This document shows positions 35,770 to 44,189 of a DNA stretch of 64,000 nucleotides, one piece after another. Source of the stretch: Rhizobium anhuiense. Its GTDB lineage: Bacteria > Pseudomonadota > Alphaproteobacteria > Rhizobiales > Rhizobiaceae. A program made the position numbers and the translations under genes. Position 1 is the stretch's first letter, and the number at the start of each line of letters is the position of its first letter. The notes under the pieces are model-generated. The model did no database searches. It had not been told where the DNA came from and saw nothing but the letters and a program-made list of their open reading frames with translations. The DNA lies in assembly GCF_003985145.1 (NCBI RefSeq), contig NZ_ML133524.1, forward strand, positions 310,001-374,000, written 5' to 3'.

Positions 35770-35798
35770 TTGACAAAATCCGGTTCTTTCTGGGATAC
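35770..35798 (+). promoter_or_regulatory. candidate sigma-70 promoter for the structured region
   Basis: TTGACA and GGATAC are separated by 17 bases. This points transcription into a non-coding, strongly self-complementary stretch. The -35 element is perfect; the -10 is weaker. No coding sequence with a good start follows. Confidence 0.35.
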
Positions 35799-35805
35799 CG
35801 TAGCG

Positions 35806-35955
35806 CTGGGAAGCGTAACCGGAGGTGCACCAATCCGCTTTCGTCACCTGCCGATGCAGGGCGCGGGAAGTGATTCCCGCAAAGCGATTCTCTCGCTCGA
35901 GGCGGAGAGACCTTCCCGTCGCGTGGCCGCAAAGCCCCGCTGCATCATTCAATAA
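35806..35955 (+). ncRNA. candidate structured non-coding RNA
   Basis: From about 35852 to 35945 the sequence can fold into a long imperfect stem: GATGCAGGG near 35851 pairs with CCCCGCTGCATC near 35934, CGCGGGAAG with CTTCCCG-T-CGCG, and a hairpin from TCTCTCGC / GCGGAGAGA closes the top. This rod-like shape recalls 6S-type RNA but I cannot assign it. The strand is chosen from the promoter-like motif at 35770-35798. The 3' end is arbitrary because no clear terminator is seen. Confidence 0.25.
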
Positions 35956-36105
35956 AACCGGGAACCGATTTAAGGAATTACGCAGCGACTCAAAGTCGCT
36001 TCAGCGTCCATTGTCCGCCTGAAAAGACGCGCGGCGCTGTAATCGACCAAGCGAATATGATTCCTGGCAGGAACTAAGAAGCGGCAGACTCTTGGAAAAT
36101 CGGAA

Positions 36106-36196
36106 TGGCGGAGAAGATGGGATTCGAACCCACGATACGCTTTTGACGTATACTCCCTTAGCAGGGGAGCGCCTTCGACCACTCGGCCACCTCTCC
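36106..36196 (-). tRNA. tRNA-Ser (anticodon GCT), CCA encoded
   Basis: On the minus strand the gene begins GGAGAGGTGGCCGAGTGG and ends with TCTTCTCCG plus an encoded CCA. The acceptor stem pairs GGAGAGG with CTTCTCC (one G-U). The anticodon stem-loop is CTCCC CT-GCT-AA GGGAG, giving anticodon GCT, which reads AGC and AGU serine codons. A long variable arm (TATACG / CGTATC) and the T-loop GGTTCGAATCC confirm a class II tRNA-Ser. Without CCA the mature part is 36109-36196. Confidence 0.97.
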
Positions 36197-36266
36197 GGTG
36201 CGGCCTAACTATGGTGACCGGCCTGTGAATGCAAGAGTTTTTTGAATTTTCACCAGAAGAAATACA

Positions 36267-36290
36267 GCAGGCAGCCTTTCGGCTGGCTGC
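36267..36290 (-). terminator. possible terminator after the flavoprotein gene
   Basis: A 10-bp stem with one mismatch (GCAGCCAGCC / GGCTGCCTGC on the minus strand) and a 4-nt loop is followed by TGTATTTCTTCT. It is about 160 bases beyond the stop of the reductase gene, so the assignment is weak. No other feature is seen between 36197 and 36450. Confidence 0.35.
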
Positions 36291-36450
36291 GCAAACAGAA
36301 CGGCATTTCCTGCCGTGATCAGAAGAAATTAATCGCGCTTCGTTGTCTTGGCGAAAGACGCCGAGCCTTGCCGCCCGGCCTCCGGCAGGATCAGCGAATC
36401 CAGGACGGCGTTACCGCCGGCGCCAATCCCCTGCGACAACAGGTGCTGAT

Positions 36451-37668
36451 TTAGCCGAGCAGCCTCTTGAGGTCGGCAGAGGGGTCGGCGAGAATCGATC
36501 TGTCGGGATTGATCCCGGATTCCAGCAGTTTCTTTCCGGTCACATAGGCTTTCGCGTCGTTTATCGCATCGACGGCAATCAGCAGGCCATCCCTGAAGTA
36601 CCAGACGGAGTGGGCGCCTTCGCGGGCGCCGGGGCGCAGCAGCGTCTCATCATAACCGAGATTGAAGCCGGCGATCTGCAGCTTGACGTCATACTGATCG
36701 GACCAGAACCATGGCTTCGGCTCATAGGGCTCGCTGCCACCGGCGATGACGGCAGCCGCCGCTTCGGCCTGGTCGACGGCGTTCTGCACCGATTCGAGCC
36801 TGATGCGGCCGCCCTGCCAGGGAAGGGCGGCGCAATCACCGGCGGCAAAGATCGACGGATCGGAGGTGCGGGCGAATTCGTCGACGACAATGCCGTTGGC
36901 GACTTCGAGTCCGGCTTCCTTGGCGAGCTGGTCGTTCGGCGCAACGCCGATGCCGACGACGGCGAAGTCGATATCGATGACCGAACCGTCGGAAAGTGCG
37001 GCGCCGGTGACGCGGCCATCCGTGCCGATCAGATGCTTGAGCCCCGTCTTTTCCCGAATCATCACGTCATGGCTTTCATGGATCCCGCGCATGATGTCGG
37101 CGGTCTCCTTCGCCGCGACGCGCTGCAGGATACGGTCGGCCATCTCGATGACGGTCACCTCAAGGCCGCGATGGCGGGCGACGGCTGCCGCCTCGAGACC
37201 GATATAACCGCCGCCGATGATGAGGACGCGGCGACCGGGACGCATCTCTTCGGCGAGCAGATCGGCATCGCGCTTGTCGCGGGCGACATAGACGCCTTCG
37301 AGATCACCGCCGATTGCGGCCGGCAGCCGGCGCGGCGTCGAGCCGGTGGCCAGCGCCAGCGTGCCGTAATCGAGAACGGAGCCGTCCTGCAGGAGAACCT
37401 GCTTGGTGTCAGGCTTGATCTGCTCGGCCCAGGTCGAAACGCGAAGGTCGACATCGTTGTCGGCATACCAGTGCTCGGCGCGGAACAGCAGACGGTCGAA
37501 TGCCATTTCGCCGAGCAGGTATTTCTTCGAAAGCGGCGGGCGCTGATAGGGCGCCACGTCCTCCGCGCCGATAAGGGTGATCGGGCGCGCGTCCTTCAAC
37601 GCACGCAGCTTGGCCGCCAATGCGAAACCGGCCTGTCCCGCGCCGATGATCACCAGTCTATCCGTCAC
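36451..37668 (-). CDS. FAD-dependent ferredoxin/rubredoxin reductase-like protein
   Basis: A 405-residue flavoprotein that resembles reductases passing electrons from NADH to a ferredoxin or rubredoxin. The FAD site is VIIGAGQAGFALAAKLR (residues about 6-22), the NAD site VLIIGGGYIGLEAAAVARH (about residues 146-164), and the second FAD motif IFAAGDCAALP (about residues 273-283). A C-terminal reductase domain (about residues 315-400) is present. It starts at GTG with AGGAG 7 bases upstream. Its redox partner is not adjacent, so the role is unclear. Confidence 0.92.
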   Translation of the reverse strand: MTDRLVIIGAGQAGFALAAKLRALKDARPITLIGAEDVAPYQRPPLSKKYLLGEMAFDRLLFRAEHWYADNDVDLRVSTWAEQIKPDTKQVLLQDGSVLDYGTLALATGSTPRRLPAAIGGDLEGVYVARDKRDADLLAEEMRPGRRVLIIGGGYIGLEAAAVARHRGLEVTVIEMADRILQRVAAKETADIMRGIHESHDVMIREKTGLKHLIGTDGRVTGAALSDGSVIDIDFAVVGIGVAPNDQLAKEAGLEVANGIVVDEFARTSDPSIFAAGDCAALPWQGGRIRLESVQNAVDQAEAAAAVIAGGSEPYEPKPWFWSDQYDVKLQIAGFNLGYDETLLRPGAREGAHSVWYFRDGLLIAVDAINDAKAYVTGKKLLESGINPDRSILADPSADLKRLLG

Positions 37669-37852
37669 GATCTCACTCCTGAAGCTGCGCCCGACACTCG
37701 CGCCGAGGCTATCCCCTCCAACGCCGCACGTTTTTCAGACGCGCAAAGGACGCTGTAGCACTTTCAATTTGCCGCATACTCTTCAAATCGATTCCGATTT
37801 AAGGATTATGCAGCGGCCTGATACGCCGTCAACGGAAAGCGGCCTCTTACAT

Positions 37853-38968
37853 TCAGCCGATCTCGATCCAGCGGCGCTCATGGAAGGACTGTGCCATGGC
37901 ATGCACCGACTTCTCTATCCTGAGACCGTCTTCGAATGTCACGATCGACGACGGCTCGCCTGAAATTGCCCGGATCAGCTCGCGGCATTCGATGATCTTC
38001 AGATCGTTGAAGCCGAGGCCATGGCCGGGCGCCGGGATGAAGCGATCATAGGGCCGATGGGCGGGCGCCGCCAGTATCTTGCGGAAGCCCTGTTCGGAGC
38101 CGCGGCCCTCGGCCTGATAGAGTTCGAATTCGTTCATGCGCTCCTGGTCGTAGACGATCGAGCCTTTCGAGCCGAAAATCTGCAGGGCGATGCGGCCCTT
38201 GCGGCCCCAGGCGGCGCGATTCGCCATCAACACGGCGGAGATGCCGCCGCCAAGCCGCATCAGCACGTTGGCGCCATCGTGGTTTTCGACGGCACGGCGA
38301 CCACCTTCGCTCAGCGGGCGATCGGCATAGGGTTTCACCATATCCGTTATGACGGCCTCGACATGGCCGAAGAGGTACCAAAGCAGCGATAGCGGATGCA
38401 CGGCGAAATCGTCGAGGGCGCCGTAGCCGGCGGAAAGCTCGCTCTTCCAATAAAAGAAGACATCGGGATCGGCCATGAAGTCCTCGTCCATCTCGACGCG
38501 GATGTGGTTGACCGTACCGATGGCGCCCTCCCCAATCAGCGTCCTGATATGCCGCATGACGGGATTCTGGATGTAATTGTAACCAAGGGCGGCGACCTTG
38601 CCGGACCGCTTTGCGGTTTCCAGCATGCGCTCGGCATCGGCATAGACCGGCGCCATCGGCTTTTCGCACCAGACATGCTTGCCGGCTTCGAGGGCTGCAA
38701 TCGCCATCTCGGGGTGGAACTGATTGGGCGTCGTGACGGAGACGACGTCGACCTCGGGGTCGGCGATCAGCGCCCGCCAGTCCGCCGTCGCCTTCTCGAA
38801 GCCGAATTCACCGGCACGGGCCTCAGCAAGCCCGGCATTGGCTTCGGCCAGATGCACGAGACGCGGACGCTCGACATCGCCGAACACAGTCTTCACCGCA
38901 TTCCACGCCAGCGCATGGCATTTGCCCATATAACCGGTGCCGATCAAACCGATGCCGAGTGGCTTCAT
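37853..38968 (-). CDS. Gfo/Idh/MocA-family dehydrogenase, likely inositol-related
   Basis: A 371-residue NAD(P)-dependent dehydrogenase of the Gfo/Idh/MocA family. The Rossmann motif is IGLIGTGYMGKCHALAWN (residues about 6-23), the catalytic EKP block is HVWCEKPMAP (near residue 96), and the active-site region has GYGALDDFAVHPLSLLWY with the conserved His. It transcribes away from iolR and shares its 207-base control region, which holds two IolR-like sites, so it is probably part of inositol or related sugar catabolism. It might act on scyllo-inositol or another cyclitol; the substrate is not proved. Confidence 0.9.
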   Translation of the reverse strand: MKPLGIGLIGTGYMGKCHALAWNAVKTVFGDVERPRLVHLAEANAGLAEARAGEFGFEKATADWRALIADPEVDVVSVTTPNQFHPEMAIAALEAGKHVWCEKPMAPVYADAERMLETAKRSGKVAALGYNYIQNPVMRHIRTLIGEGAIGTVNHIRVEMDEDFMADPDVFFYWKSELSAGYGALDDFAVHPLSLLWYLFGHVEAVITDMVKPYADRPLSEGGRRAVENHDGANVLMRLGGGISAVLMANRAAWGRKGRIALQIFGSKGSIVYDQERMNEFELYQAEGRGSEQGFRKILAAPAHRPYDRFIPAPGHGLGFNDLKIIECRELIRAISGEPSSIVTFEDGLRIEKSVHAMAQSFHERRWIEIG

Positions 38969-39001
38969 TTCCGTCTCCTCCAGAGCTGCGCGCGGATTTT
39001 T

Positions 39002-39015
39002 GGAATATTTGGATC
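39002..39015. promoter_or_regulatory. IolR-like site (imperfect)
   Basis: GGAATATTTGGATC fits GGAA-N6-TTCC in the left half and only partly in the right. It lies 34 bases before the Gfo/Idh/MocA gene start on its upstream side. Confidence 0.45.
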
Positions 39016-39143
39016 ATTTTGACAAGAGACCTACGCATGGCATTTCTCGCGCCCTTCCCCGCACAACTGTCCAAAAGCCTTCAATTACAGGCGATTAAAA
39101 ACAATTAGGCGTGTCGTTTGAAATCGTCTATGTTCGACAATAT

Positions 39144-39157
39144 GGAATATTTGTTTC
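39144..39157. promoter_or_regulatory. IolR-like site
   Basis: GGAATATTTGTTTC matches GGAA-N6-TTCC with one mismatch. It lies 19 bases upstream of the iolR start and may serve autoregulation. Confidence 0.55.
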
Positions 39158-39175
39158 ATCTCGTGAGCCGCAAGC

Positions 39176-40051
39176 ATGGATAACGATCCCAAGAGGCACG
39201 CGCGTGTGCCGCGCGATTTTGAAAGCCTGCGCAGCACCATCATCGAGCGCAAGGCGAACATGCCGAAGCGGCTGGCGCAGGTCGCAGCCTTCGCGCTCGG
39301 CAATCCCGACGAAATCGCCTTCGGCACGACGGCGAGCATCGCGGCCGCCTCGGACGTCCAGCCCTCGACGCTGGTGCGCCTGGCGCATCATCTGGGGTAT
39401 GGAGGCTTTTCCGACCTGCAGAGCATCTTTCGCGAAAGATTGCGCGACCGGACGCTGAGTTACGAAGAGCGGCTCGTCACGCTGGAGCAATCGAGCGGCG
39501 ACGATGAGGACGCCAATCTGCTTTCCGGCTTCATTGCCGCGGCCAACCAGTCGGTCAACCGGTTGGCGGCGACAGTGCAGAGCGATACTTTCACGAAAGC
39601 GGTGAATATCCTTGCCGGCGCCGAGACGATCTATCTGATCGCCAAACGGCGCTCCTACCCGCTGACGGCGCACATGACCTACGCTTTTTCCAAGCTCAAC
39701 ATCCGCCACCAGATCGTCGCCTCGCCGAACGGCGTCGATCCGGAGATGGTGCAGTTTGCAACACCCAAGGATGCGGCGATCGCGGCGAGCTTCTCGCCCT
39801 ATGCGGCCGACAGCCTCAGCCAGAGCCAGGAACTTGCCGACCGCGGCGTGCCCGTTATCGCGATCACCGATTCGGCTTTCTCGCCGCTTGCCGCCTGTGC
39901 CACGCACTGGTTCGAGGTGGCGGAGGCCGATTTCGCCGGCTTCCGCTCGCTTTCGGCCTCAATGGCGCTCACCATGGCACTGCCGGTTGCAATTGCCGAG
40001 CGGCGGCGCAAGCGGCAGCAGTCAAAACCTGTAAAAGGCAAAATGGAATAA
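39176..40051 (+). CDS. iolR: RpiR-family regulator, probable IolR repressor
   Basis: A 291-residue regulator with an N-terminal RpiR-type helix-turn-helix (ANMPKRLAQVAAFALGNPDE, then ASDVQPSTLVRLAHHLGYGG, about residues 30-75) and a C-terminal SIS sugar-isomerase fold that binds a phosphorylated sugar. Its position immediately before iolCDEB and its GGAA-N6-TTCC-like sites match what is known for the RpiR-type IolR repressor of rhizobial inositol catabolism. The likely inducer is an inositol-pathway intermediate, which is inference. Its stop codon lies inside one of the putative operators. Confidence 0.9.
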   Translation: MDNDPKRHARVPRDFESLRSTIIERKANMPKRLAQVAAFALGNPDEIAFGTTASIAAASDVQPSTLVRLAHHLGYGGFSDLQSIFRERLRDRTLSYEERLVTLEQSSGDDEDANLLSGFIAAANQSVNRLAATVQSDTFTKAVNILAGAETIYLIAKRRSYPLTAHMTYAFSKLNIRHQIVASPNGVDPEMVQFATPKDAAIAASFSPYAADSLSQSQELADRGVPVIAITDSAFSPLAACATHWFEVAEADFAGFRSLSASMALTMALPVAIAERRRKRQQSKPVKGKME

Positions 40052-40058
40052 ACATTCC
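40045..40058. promoter_or_regulatory. IolR-like site, perfect palindrome
   Basis: GGAATAAACATTCC is a perfect GGAA-N6-TTCC match with 5-bp symmetric arms. It overlaps the iolR stop codon and lies 86 bases upstream of the iolC start. Confidence 0.7.
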
Positions 40059-40074
40059 GAATTGACAAAATATC

Positions 40075-40088
40075 GGAACCAATGTTTC
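40075..40088. promoter_or_regulatory. second IolR-like site before iolC
   Basis: GGAACCAATGTTTC matches GGAA-N6-TTCC with one mismatch. With the site at 40045-40058 the spacing is 30 bases centre to centre, about three helical turns, so co-operative binding is possible. Confidence 0.6.
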
Positions 40089-40143
40089 ATTATTGAAAAT
40101 TCGCAGGCACTGGAAGCCGCGCAAAATCTAGCGGGAGGACATC

Positions 40144-42078
40144 ATGGTACAATCGAATCCGGGTTCGCAGCCGGAGCCGGCGCTTGATGTGATCACCATC
40201 GGCCGCTCCTCGGTCGATCTTTACGGTCAGCAGATCGGTTCACGGCTGGAGGATATCGCCTCCTTCGCCAAGTCCGTCGGCGGCTGCCCGGCCAATATTG
40301 CTATCGGCACGGCGCGGCTCGGCCTCAAATCCGGCCTCATCACCCGCGTCGGCGATGAGCAGATGGGACGCTTCATCCGCGAGCAGTCGGCGCGCGAAGG
40401 TGTCGCCACAGACGGTATCATCACCGACAAGGAGCGGCTGACGGCGCTGGTGCTGCTTGCGGTCGAGGCCGAGGGCGTCTCGCCGATGATCTTCTATCGA
40501 TCGGACTGCGCCGATATGGCGCTCGATGAAGGCGATATCGACGAAAATTTCATCAGATCGTCGCGCGCCGTTCTCGTTTCCGGCACGCATTTCTCGCGGC
40601 CGAATACCGAGGCCGCGCAGCGCAAGGCGATCCGTATCGCCAAGGCGAACGGCCGCAAGGTGATCTTCGACATCGATTACCGGCCGAACCTGTGGGGACT
40701 TGCCGGCCATGCGGAAGGCTTCGAGCGCTACGTGAAATCCGACCGGGTCTCCTCGAAGATGAAGGAGACGCTGCCGGACTGCGACCTCATCGTCGGGACA
40801 GAAGAGGAAATCCTGATCGCTTCCGGCGCCGACGACGTGCTCGGTGCGCTGAAGGAGATTCGCCGCCTGTCACCGGCAACGATCGTACTGAAGCGCGGCG
40901 CGATGGGCTGCATCGTCTATGACGGGCCGATCGCCGACGATCTCGAGGCCGGCATCGTCGGCCAGGGTTTCCCGATCGAAGTCTTCAACGTGCTCGGTGC
41001 CGGCGATGCCTTCATGTCCGGCTTCCTGCGCGGCTTCCTGCGCGACGAGCCGCTGAAGACCTGCGCCACCTGGGCCAATGCCTGCGGCGCCCTCGCCGTT
41101 TCCCGCCTGCTCTGCTCGCCGGAATATCCGACCTGGGCGGAACTCGACTTCTTCCTGACGAACGGCAGCAAACACCGGGCACTGCGCAAGGACGAGGCGA
41201 TCAACCATATCCACTGGGCCTCGACCCGGCGCGGCGAAGTCCCGCTTCTGATGGCGCTGGCGATCGACCACCGCTCGCAGCTCGTCAGCGTCGCCGATGA
41301 GCTCGGCGTCGGCCATGAGAAGATCGGCGCCTTCAAGCGGCTGGCGGTCGCGGCGGCGGCACGGGTGTCGAACGGCCGCGACGGCTACGGCATGCTGATC
41401 GACGAACGTTTCGGCCGCGACGCCTTCTTCGACGCGGCAACGAAGAATTTCTCCTGGATCGGCCGACCGGTGGAATTGCCGGGCTCGAAGCCGCTGCGCT
41501 TCGAATTCAGCCAGGATATCGGCTCGCAGCTTGTGGAATGGCCGCTCGGTCATTGCATCAAGTGCCTGTGCTTCTATCATCCCGATGATCCGGCTGACCT
41601 GAAGACGGAGCAGCAGGAGAAACTGCGCACGCTGTTCGAGGCCGCCCGCAAGGTCGGCCGCGAGTTGCTGGTGGAGATCATCGCCGGCAAGAACGGGCCG
41701 CTCACCGACGATACGATCGCGACCGCGCTGGAAGAGCTTTATGCGCTCGGCATCAAGCCGGACTGGTGGAAACTCGAGCCGCAGGCATCGAGCCAAGCCT
41801 GGAAGAAAATCGATGCGGTGATCGCCAAAAATGATCCATGGTGCCGCGGTATCGTGCTCTTGGGCCTCGAGGCGCCCGCCGACGAGCTGATCTCCTGCTT
41901 CGAGGCGACGCTGGCGGCTCCCTCCGTCAAGGGCTTCGCCGTTGGCCGGACGATCTTTGCCGATCCGGCGCGCGCCTGGCTTTCGGGCGAAATAAACGAC
42001 GAGGAGGCGATCGCCGACATGGCCGGCCGCTTCCGGCAACTGACCGAAGCGTGGCTGAAGACGCGTGGGCGTCACTGA
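40144..42078 (+). CDS. iolC: bifunctional IolC: 5-dehydro-2-deoxygluconokinase plus DUF2090 domain
   Basis: A 644-residue fusion. The N-terminal half (about residues 15-330) is a PfkB-type kinase with ITIGRSSVDLYGQQ, KSVGGCPANIAIG and the catalytic GAGDAFMSGFLRGFL (near residue 285). It should phosphorylate 2-deoxy-5-keto-gluconate in inositol breakdown. The C-terminal half (about residues 345-640, from HIHWASTRRGEVPLLMALAI) matches DUF2090, found as an aldolase-like partner of IolC in many proteobacteria. It may cleave the phosphorylated product, which would replace a separate IolJ. A bifunctional role is inferred from the fusion. The spacing to iolD is 194 bases and filled by repeats. Confidence 0.93.
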   Translation: MVQSNPGSQPEPALDVITIGRSSVDLYGQQIGSRLEDIASFAKSVGGCPANIAIGTARLGLKSGLITRVGDEQMGRFIREQSAREGVATDGIITDKERLTALVLLAVEAEGVSPMIFYRSDCADMALDEGDIDENFIRSSRAVLVSGTHFSRPNTEAAQRKAIRIAKANGRKVIFDIDYRPNLWGLAGHAEGFERYVKSDRVSSKMKETLPDCDLIVGTEEEILIASGADDVLGALKEIRRLSPATIVLKRGAMGCIVYDGPIADDLEAGIVGQGFPIEVFNVLGAGDAFMSGFLRGFLRDEPLKTCATWANACGALAVSRLLCSPEYPTWAELDFFLTNGSKHRALRKDEAINHIHWASTRRGEVPLLMALAIDHRSQLVSVADELGVGHEKIGAFKRLAVAAAARVSNGRDGYGMLIDERFGRDAFFDAATKNFSWIGRPVELPGSKPLRFEFSQDIGSQLVEWPLGHCIKCLCFYHPDDPADLKTEQQEKLRTLFEAARKVGRELLVEIIAGKNGPLTDDTIATALEELYALGIKPDWWKLEPQASSQAWKKIDAVIAKNDPWCRGIVLLGLEAPADELISCFEATLAAPSVKGFAVGRTIFADPARAWLSGEINDEEAIADMAGRFRQLTEAWLKTRGRH

Positions 42079-42087
42079 GAATTAAGA

Positions 42088-42126
42088 CCCTCCCCAACCC
42101 CTCCCCGCAAGGGGGAGGGACTTAAC
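42088..42126. repeat. rhizobial C/G-rich palindromic repeat, copy A
   Basis: CCCTCCCCAACCCCTCCCCG followed by CAAGGGGGAGGG is a short hairpin element in the iolC-iolD gap. Its near copy in the opposite orientation lies at 42203-42238. Confidence 0.8.
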
Positions 42127-42202
42127 TTGAGGCTCGCCTCACGCCATGAGCGAACGTTCTTTTGGACGAGATCCTGCGGCGAGAATGGTGAGAGCCCGCC
42201 AG

Positions 42203-42238
42203 GTTAACCCCTCCCCTTGTGGGGAGGGTTGGGGAAGG
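42203..42238. repeat. rhizobial C/G-rich palindromic repeat, copy B (inverted)
   Basis: The reverse complement reads CCTTCCCCAACCCTCCCC and ACAAGGGGAGGGG, matching copy A with a few changes. The two copies can pair over more than 30 bases, giving a large mRNA hairpin between iolC and iolD. Confidence 0.8.
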
Positions 42239-42272
42239 AAAAAACGTGAAAGAAAGATTGCGGGAGGACCCG

Positions 42273-44123
42273 ATGGGCAAGACGATACGGTTGACGATGG
42301 CGCAGGCCGTCGCGCATTTCCTCAAGAAGCAGATGACGATCGTCGACGGCAAGAAGGTGCAGATCTTCGGCGGCGTCTGGGCGATCTTCGGTCACGGCAA
42401 CGTCGCCGGCATCGGCGAGGCGCTCTATCAGGTGCGCGGCGAATTGACGACCTATCGCGCCCACAACGAACAGGGCATGGCGCATGCCGCGATCGCCTAT
42501 GCCAAGGCGAATTTCCGCACGCGCTTCATGGCCTGCACGACCTCGATCGGCCCCGGCGCACTGAACATGGTGACGGCCGCGGGCGTCGCGCATGTCAATC
42601 GTATTCCCGTTCTCTTCCTGCCGGGCGACGTCTTTGCCAACCGTGCGCCGGATCCGGTGCTGCAGCAGATCGAGGATTTCGGCGATGGCACGGTTTCGGC
42701 CAATGATGCGTTCCGTCCAGTTTCGCGCTATTTCGACCGCATCACCCGGCCCGAGCAGATCATCACGGCGCTGAAGCGCGCCATGCAGGTCCTGACCGAC
42801 CCCCTGGATTGCGGCCCGGTGACATTGTCGCTCTGCCAGGACGTTCAGGCGGAAGCCTATGATTATCCGGAAAGCCTGTTCGATGAAAAGGTCTGGACAA
42901 CCCGCCGGCCGCAGCCGGATGCGGACGAGCTGGCAAATGCCATTGCGCTGATCAAGGCGTCGCGGAAGCCGGTGATCGTTGCCGGCGGCGGCGTGCTTTA
43001 TTCGCAGGCGACGCAGGAGCTTGCCGCTTTTGCCGAAGCCCACGGCCTTCCCGTCGTCGTCACCCAGGCCGGCAAGTCATCGATCAACGAGACCCATCCG
43101 CTGGCGCTCGGCTCGGTCGGCGTCACCGGCACCTCGGCAGCAAATGCGATCGCGGAAGAGACGGACCTCGTCATCGCCGTTGGCACCCGCTGCCAGGATT
43201 TCACCACCGGCTCCTGGGCGCTGTTCAAGAACGACAGCCTCAAGATGGTCGGCCTCAATATCGCCGCCTATGACGCGGTGAAGCACGATAGCCATCCGCT
43301 GGTGGCCGATGCCCGCGAAGGGCTGAAGGCGCTTTCGGCAGGGCTTTCCGGCTGGAAGGCGCCGGCAGCACTCGCGGAGAAGGCGGCCGCGGAGAAGAAG
43401 GTCTGGATGGAGGCTGCGGCCAGGGCGATGGCCACGAGCAATGCCGCCCTGCCCTCCGATGCGCAGGTGATCGGCGCGGTGGCACGCACGATCGGCGGCG
43501 AGAATACGACGGTTCTTTGCGCTGCAGGCGGCCTTCCCGGCGAATTGCACAAGCTCTGGCCGGCGACCGCGCCTGGCAGCTATCATATGGAATACGGCTT
43601 CTCCTGCATGGGCTATGAGATTGCCGGCGGTCTCGGCGCCAAGATGGCGCATCCCGAACGGGATGTCGTCGTCATGGTCGGCGACGGCTCCTACATGATG
43701 ATGAATTCCGAGATCGCGACGTCGGTCATGCTCGGCCTCAAGCTCAACATCGTCGTGCTCGACAATCGCGGTTATGGCTGCATCAACCGATTGCAGATGG
43801 GAACAGGCGGCGCCAACTTCAACAATCTGCTGAAGGACTCCTATCACGAGGTGATGCCGGAGATCGATTTCCGCGCGCATGCCGAAAGCATGGGCGCCAT
43901 CGCCGTCAAGGTCGGTTCCATCGCGGAACTCGAGCAGGCGATCATCGATTCGAAGACGAACGACCGCACCTCGGTCTTCCTAATCGACACCGATCCGCTC
44001 ATTACCACGGAAGCCGGCGGCCATTGGTGGGATGTCGTGGTGCCTGAGGTCAGTCCTCGCGAACAGGTCAACGAAGCGCGCAAGGGCTATGTCGAAGCAC
44101 GCGCCGCCCAACGCATCGGCTGA
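42273..44123 (+). CDS. iolD: 3D-(3,5/4)-trihydroxycyclohexane-1,2-dione acylhydrolase
   Basis: Thiamine-diphosphate enzyme that opens the ring of diketo-inositol in myo-inositol breakdown. The 616-residue protein begins GKTIRLTMAQAVAHFLKKQM, has the catalytic Glu in RAHNEQGMAHAAIA (near residue 65) and the cofactor motif MVGDGSYMMMNSEIATSVML ... DNRGYG (about residues 467-500). The start at 42273 has GGGAGGA 4 bases upstream and is preferred to the frame from 42219. It is the second catabolic gene after iolC. Confidence 0.95.
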   Translation: MGKTIRLTMAQAVAHFLKKQMTIVDGKKVQIFGGVWAIFGHGNVAGIGEALYQVRGELTTYRAHNEQGMAHAAIAYAKANFRTRFMACTTSIGPGALNMVTAAGVAHVNRIPVLFLPGDVFANRAPDPVLQQIEDFGDGTVSANDAFRPVSRYFDRITRPEQIITALKRAMQVLTDPLDCGPVTLSLCQDVQAEAYDYPESLFDEKVWTTRRPQPDADELANAIALIKASRKPVIVAGGGVLYSQATQELAAFAEAHGLPVVVTQAGKSSINETHPLALGSVGVTGTSAANAIAEETDLVIAVGTRCQDFTTGSWALFKNDSLKMVGLNIAAYDAVKHDSHPLVADAREGLKALSAGLSGWKAPAALAEKAAAEKKVWMEAAARAMATSNAALPSDAQVIGAVARTIGGENTTVLCAAGGLPGELHKLWPATAPGSYHMEYGFSCMGYEIAGGLGAKMAHPERDVVVMVGDGSYMMMNSEIATSVMLGLKLNIVVLDNRGYGCINRLQMGTGGANFNNLLKDSYHEVMPEIDFRAHAESMGAIAVKVGSIAELEQAIIDSKTNDRTSVFLIDTDPLITTEAGGHWWDVVVPEVSPREQVNEARKGYVEARAAQRIG

Positions 44124-44189
44124 CCGACTGCTGTCATTTTTTCGGAAGAGCGTCCCGGCTCTTCCGCAATACTTTTAAGGAGAATGTTG

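Noticed and set aside
35575..35952. Minus-strand frames of 60-125 codons upstream of the porin
   Set aside because: No ribosome-binding sites, atypical Cys/His/Ser composition and overlap with the candidate structured RNA.
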